A DNA stretch of 6,957 bases from Actinomycetes bacterium (GTDB lineage: Bacteria; Actinomycetota; Acidimicrobiia; Acidimicrobiales; Microtrichaceae). Numbering within the stretch: the stretch's first letter is position 1; each line of letters opens with the position of its first letter. The notes beneath the pieces are model-generated. The model worked only from the letters and a program-made list of their open reading frames with translations. It had not been told where the DNA came from and did not search any database. This document shows positions 5,778 to 6,957 of the stretch, one piece after another. The stretch covers positions 1 to 6,957 of the forward strand of contig JAEYSR010000131.1 in assembly GCA_023434535.1 (NCBI GenBank), read 5' to 3'. Made by a program: the position numbers and the translations under genes.

Positions 5778-6167
5778 ATGCCGAGCGTGACGTTCCAGGG
5801 CGAGACCCACGGAGAGATCGTGGTCAAGGTGCGGCGCTGGTTGGCGTCGGTCGACGGCCAGGAGGAGTCGGGTCTGACGGCCACCGAGGCCGTGACCCAG
5901 GGCGCCGAGCTCACCAAGGACGCGCTGCGGATCATCGCGTCCGCCGCTCCCGAGCCGGTCGCCCAGTCCGACGTGGTCAAGGGCCTCACGAACATGGGCT
6001 ACAAGGCCACCGACGCGACCCGCTCCGCCGTGGTCGCCGGTCTCGACTCGATCGAGGAGATGACGGGCGGCGGGGTCGTCCGCCAGGCCACCGACGTGGG
6101 TCGCAAGGTCGTGTGGCAGATGAACAGCGCGGTGGCCAAGCAGCTGCTCCGCACCCTCCGCGGCTGA
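5778..6167 (+). CDS. Hypothetical protein, possible winged helix
   Basis: This 129-residue soluble protein belongs to no family I recognise. It has no signal peptide, membrane segment or cysteine. The first 25 residues (VTFQGETHGEIVVKVRRWLAS) look like a beta-strand pair and a helix. Residues 36-119 have the rhythm of a winged-helix domain: helix TEAVTQGAELTKDALRIIAS, helix QSDVVKGLTNMGY, helix TRSAVVAGLDSIEEM, then GGGVVRQATDVGRKVVWQM as a possible wing. A basic helix ends the protein (AKQLLRTLRG). DNA binding is therefore conceivable, but this is a guess from pattern. The ATG is chosen because TAGCGT lies 7 bases upstream; the same frame stays open far upstream inside ndh, but that part is an arginine- and proline-rich shadow. 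It follows ndh by 38 bases on the same strand and converges with the bioD-like gene. Confidence 0.78.
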   Translation: MPSVTFQGETHGEIVVKVRRWLASVDGQEESGLTATEAVTQGAELTKDALRIIASAAPEPVAQSDVVKGLTNMGYKATDATRSAVVAGLDSIEEMTGGGVVRQATDVGRKVVWQMNSAVAKQLLRTLRG

Positions 6168-6209
6168 TCCCACCCGCCTCTCGCGACGCCGCCTCTTCGA
6201 CCACACGTC

Positions 6210-6226
6210 ACGTCCCATGGGGACGT
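6210..6226. terminator. Small hairpin in convergent spacer
   Basis: ACGTCCC (6210-6216) pairs with GGGACGT (6220-6226) around an ATG triloop. It lies between the convergent 129-residue gene and the bioD-like gene, 16 bases beyond the latter's stop codon on the minus strand. There is no T-run. It could serve as a weak terminator or 3'-end stabiliser for either gene. The 74-base spacer holds nothing else that I can see. Confidence 0.35.
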
Positions 6227-6241
6227 CGTCCACGTCGAGAA

Positions 6242-6949
6242 TCAGACGAGCTGGTCCGCGAGGTCCTCGATCGACGTGGTGACCGTGCAGCCGTCGGCGG
6301 CCAGCTGGTCGCGGTTGCGCCGCTGCAGATCGGTGTCCTCGTAGCGGTTGAGGTGGACGACGGTCCGGGGTCCCAGGTCGCCGAGGCCGTCCAGCGTGCT
6401 GCGGACCGAGTGGATGGTGCCGAGGCCCGCATCGGCGACCAGCACGACGACGTCGGGCCCCAGCGTCCGGGCCAGGTCGACCCCGTCGCCGTCGTGCGCG
6501 GCAGGGGATCGGGTGCCACCGGCGAGCTCGACGAGCCCGATGTCGGCCGGCTCGGCCGTGCCGCCGGCCGACCACGACCCGTCCACCTCCCGGGCCAGGT
6601 CTGCCACCCGGACAGGGTCCCGGCCCAGCACGTCGGCGGCCATGGGCGGGGCCATCGGCACCTCGTAGCGACGCTGCGGCGGGCAGACGACCAGCGGGTC
6701 CTCGCCGGTGGCGGCGGCGAGGTGGTCGGCGTCGGTGCCGATGCCACCGGGCTCCACATCCGCCGGCTCGAAGCTCTGCGCCGGCTTGCGAGCCGAGACC
6801 GTGGCGCCGCGGGAGCGGAGGGCGCGAGCCAGCTCGGCGCCCACCCAGGTCTTGCCCACCTCCGTTCCGGTCCCGGCCACCACGACCAGGCGCCGCGGCC
6901 GGGCGACGTTCTGTTGTGTGAGCGACCCGCGAACGGTGGTCGCTCGCAC
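6242..6949 (-). CDS. bioD: Dethiobiotin synthetase-like protein (5' end uncertain)
   Basis: The product resembles dethiobiotin synthetase. This enzyme carboxylates 7,8-diaminononanoate with CO2 and ATP to form dethiobiotin, the penultimate step of biotin synthesis, in the cytosol. Numbered from the GTG at 6949 (235 residues), the P-loop is GTGTEVGKTWVG (26-37), followed by SARKPAQSF (52-60) with the family lysine and TDADHLAAATGEDP (72-85). The family's EGAGG motif appears as ELAGG (141-145), and GLGTIHSVRSTLDGL (175-189) matches the usual GLGTxN helix. NR (201-202) fits the nucleotide-contact region. The ELAGG and GTIH changes make it divergent, so a related CobQ/CobB-type P-loop carboxylate-amine ligase cannot be fully excluded. 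The frame is open to the window edge, so the true start may lie outside. Residues 1-14 come from an inverted repeat, and a start nearer residues 21-23 (CTG or GTG codons) is also possible. Confidence 0.78.
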   Translation of the reverse strand: MRATTVRGSLTQQNVARPRRLVVVAGTGTEVGKTWVGAELARALRSRGATVSARKPAQSFEPADVEPGGIGTDADHLAAATGEDPLVVCPPQRRYEVPMAPPMAADVLGRDPVRVADLAREVDGSWSAGGTAEPADIGLVELAGGTRSPAAHDGDGVDLARTLGPDVVVLVADAGLGTIHSVRSTLDGLGDLGPRTVVHLNRYEDTDLQRRNRDQLAADGCTVTTSIEDLADQLV

Positions 6950-6957
6950 AACAGAAC
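6908..6957. repeat. 20-bp inverted repeat at window edge
   Basis: The left arm (6908-6927, starting GTTCTGTTGTG) and the right arm (6938-6957, ending CACAACAGAAC) are complementary at 19 of 20 positions. The one exception, T6919 opposite G6946, is a G-U wobble in plus-strand RNA. The loop is 10 bases (6928-6937). The arms contain AT-richer ends (TTCTGTTGTG) that stand out from the surrounding DNA. The right arm reaches the last base of the window, so it may be longer. It overlaps the presumed start region of the bioD-like gene. It could be a terminator for a neighbour, an operator, or one copy of a dispersed palindromic repeat. Confidence 0.75.

Noticed and set aside
1..6957. A novel multi-gene system such as defence, secondary metabolism or a mobile island
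   Set aside because: Most recognised genes are housekeeping, base composition looks uniform, and there is no integrase, transposase, toxin-antitoxin pair, CRISPR repeat or biosynthetic core enzyme. The SalK-like name alone does not indicate an antibiotic cluster.

Overview
The window is GC-rich chromosomal DNA (roughly 70% G+C by eye) of an actinobacterium. A lineage near the Acidimicrobiia fits best: a GroEL with a Gly-Gly-Met tail, an SCO6745/SalK-type protein, a type II NADH dehydrogenase, and several genes whose start codons lie 6-7 bases after a TAnnnT hexamer. That assignment is inference; no rRNA or other phylogenetic marker is present.

Layout from left to right. Bases 1-83 hold the last codons of groEL (+), followed by a strong 16-bp hairpin. 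On the minus strand come an SCO6745-family winged-helix protein (265-1104) and a secreted lipoprotein of unknown function (1189-1749). A divergent spacer leads to a plus-strand pair: a 53-residue acidic small protein (1876-2037) and an overlapping Nudix CoA pyrophosphatase (2015-2806). guaB (IMP dehydrogenase, 2824-4365, minus) converges on the Nudix gene with only 17 bases between stop codons. Divergent from guaB is ndh (4453-5739, plus), followed by a 129-residue protein of unknown function (5778-6167, plus). A convergent bioD-like gene (6242-6949 or beyond, minus) fills the right end. Its apparent N-terminus lies inside a nearly perfect 20-bp inverted repeat that touches the window edge.

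Most of the identified genes are housekeeping functions: protein folding, GMP synthesis, electron entry to the respiratory chain, CoA-derivative turnover and probably biotin synthesis. They do not form one pathway. Frequent strand changes and short spacers suggest many single-gene transcription units.

The most coherent pattern is in the promoters. Five of the seven start codons that can be assessed have a TAnnnT -10-like hexamer ending 6 or 7 bases before ATG, with no Shine-Dalgarno sequence in the expected place. This is the arrangement expected for leaderless mRNAs. The lipoprotein, by contrast, has a GTG start with a GGAGG ribosome-binding site. I see no tRNA, rRNA, CRISPR array, insertion sequence, phage gene or defence system, and nothing that amounts to a new multi-gene system.
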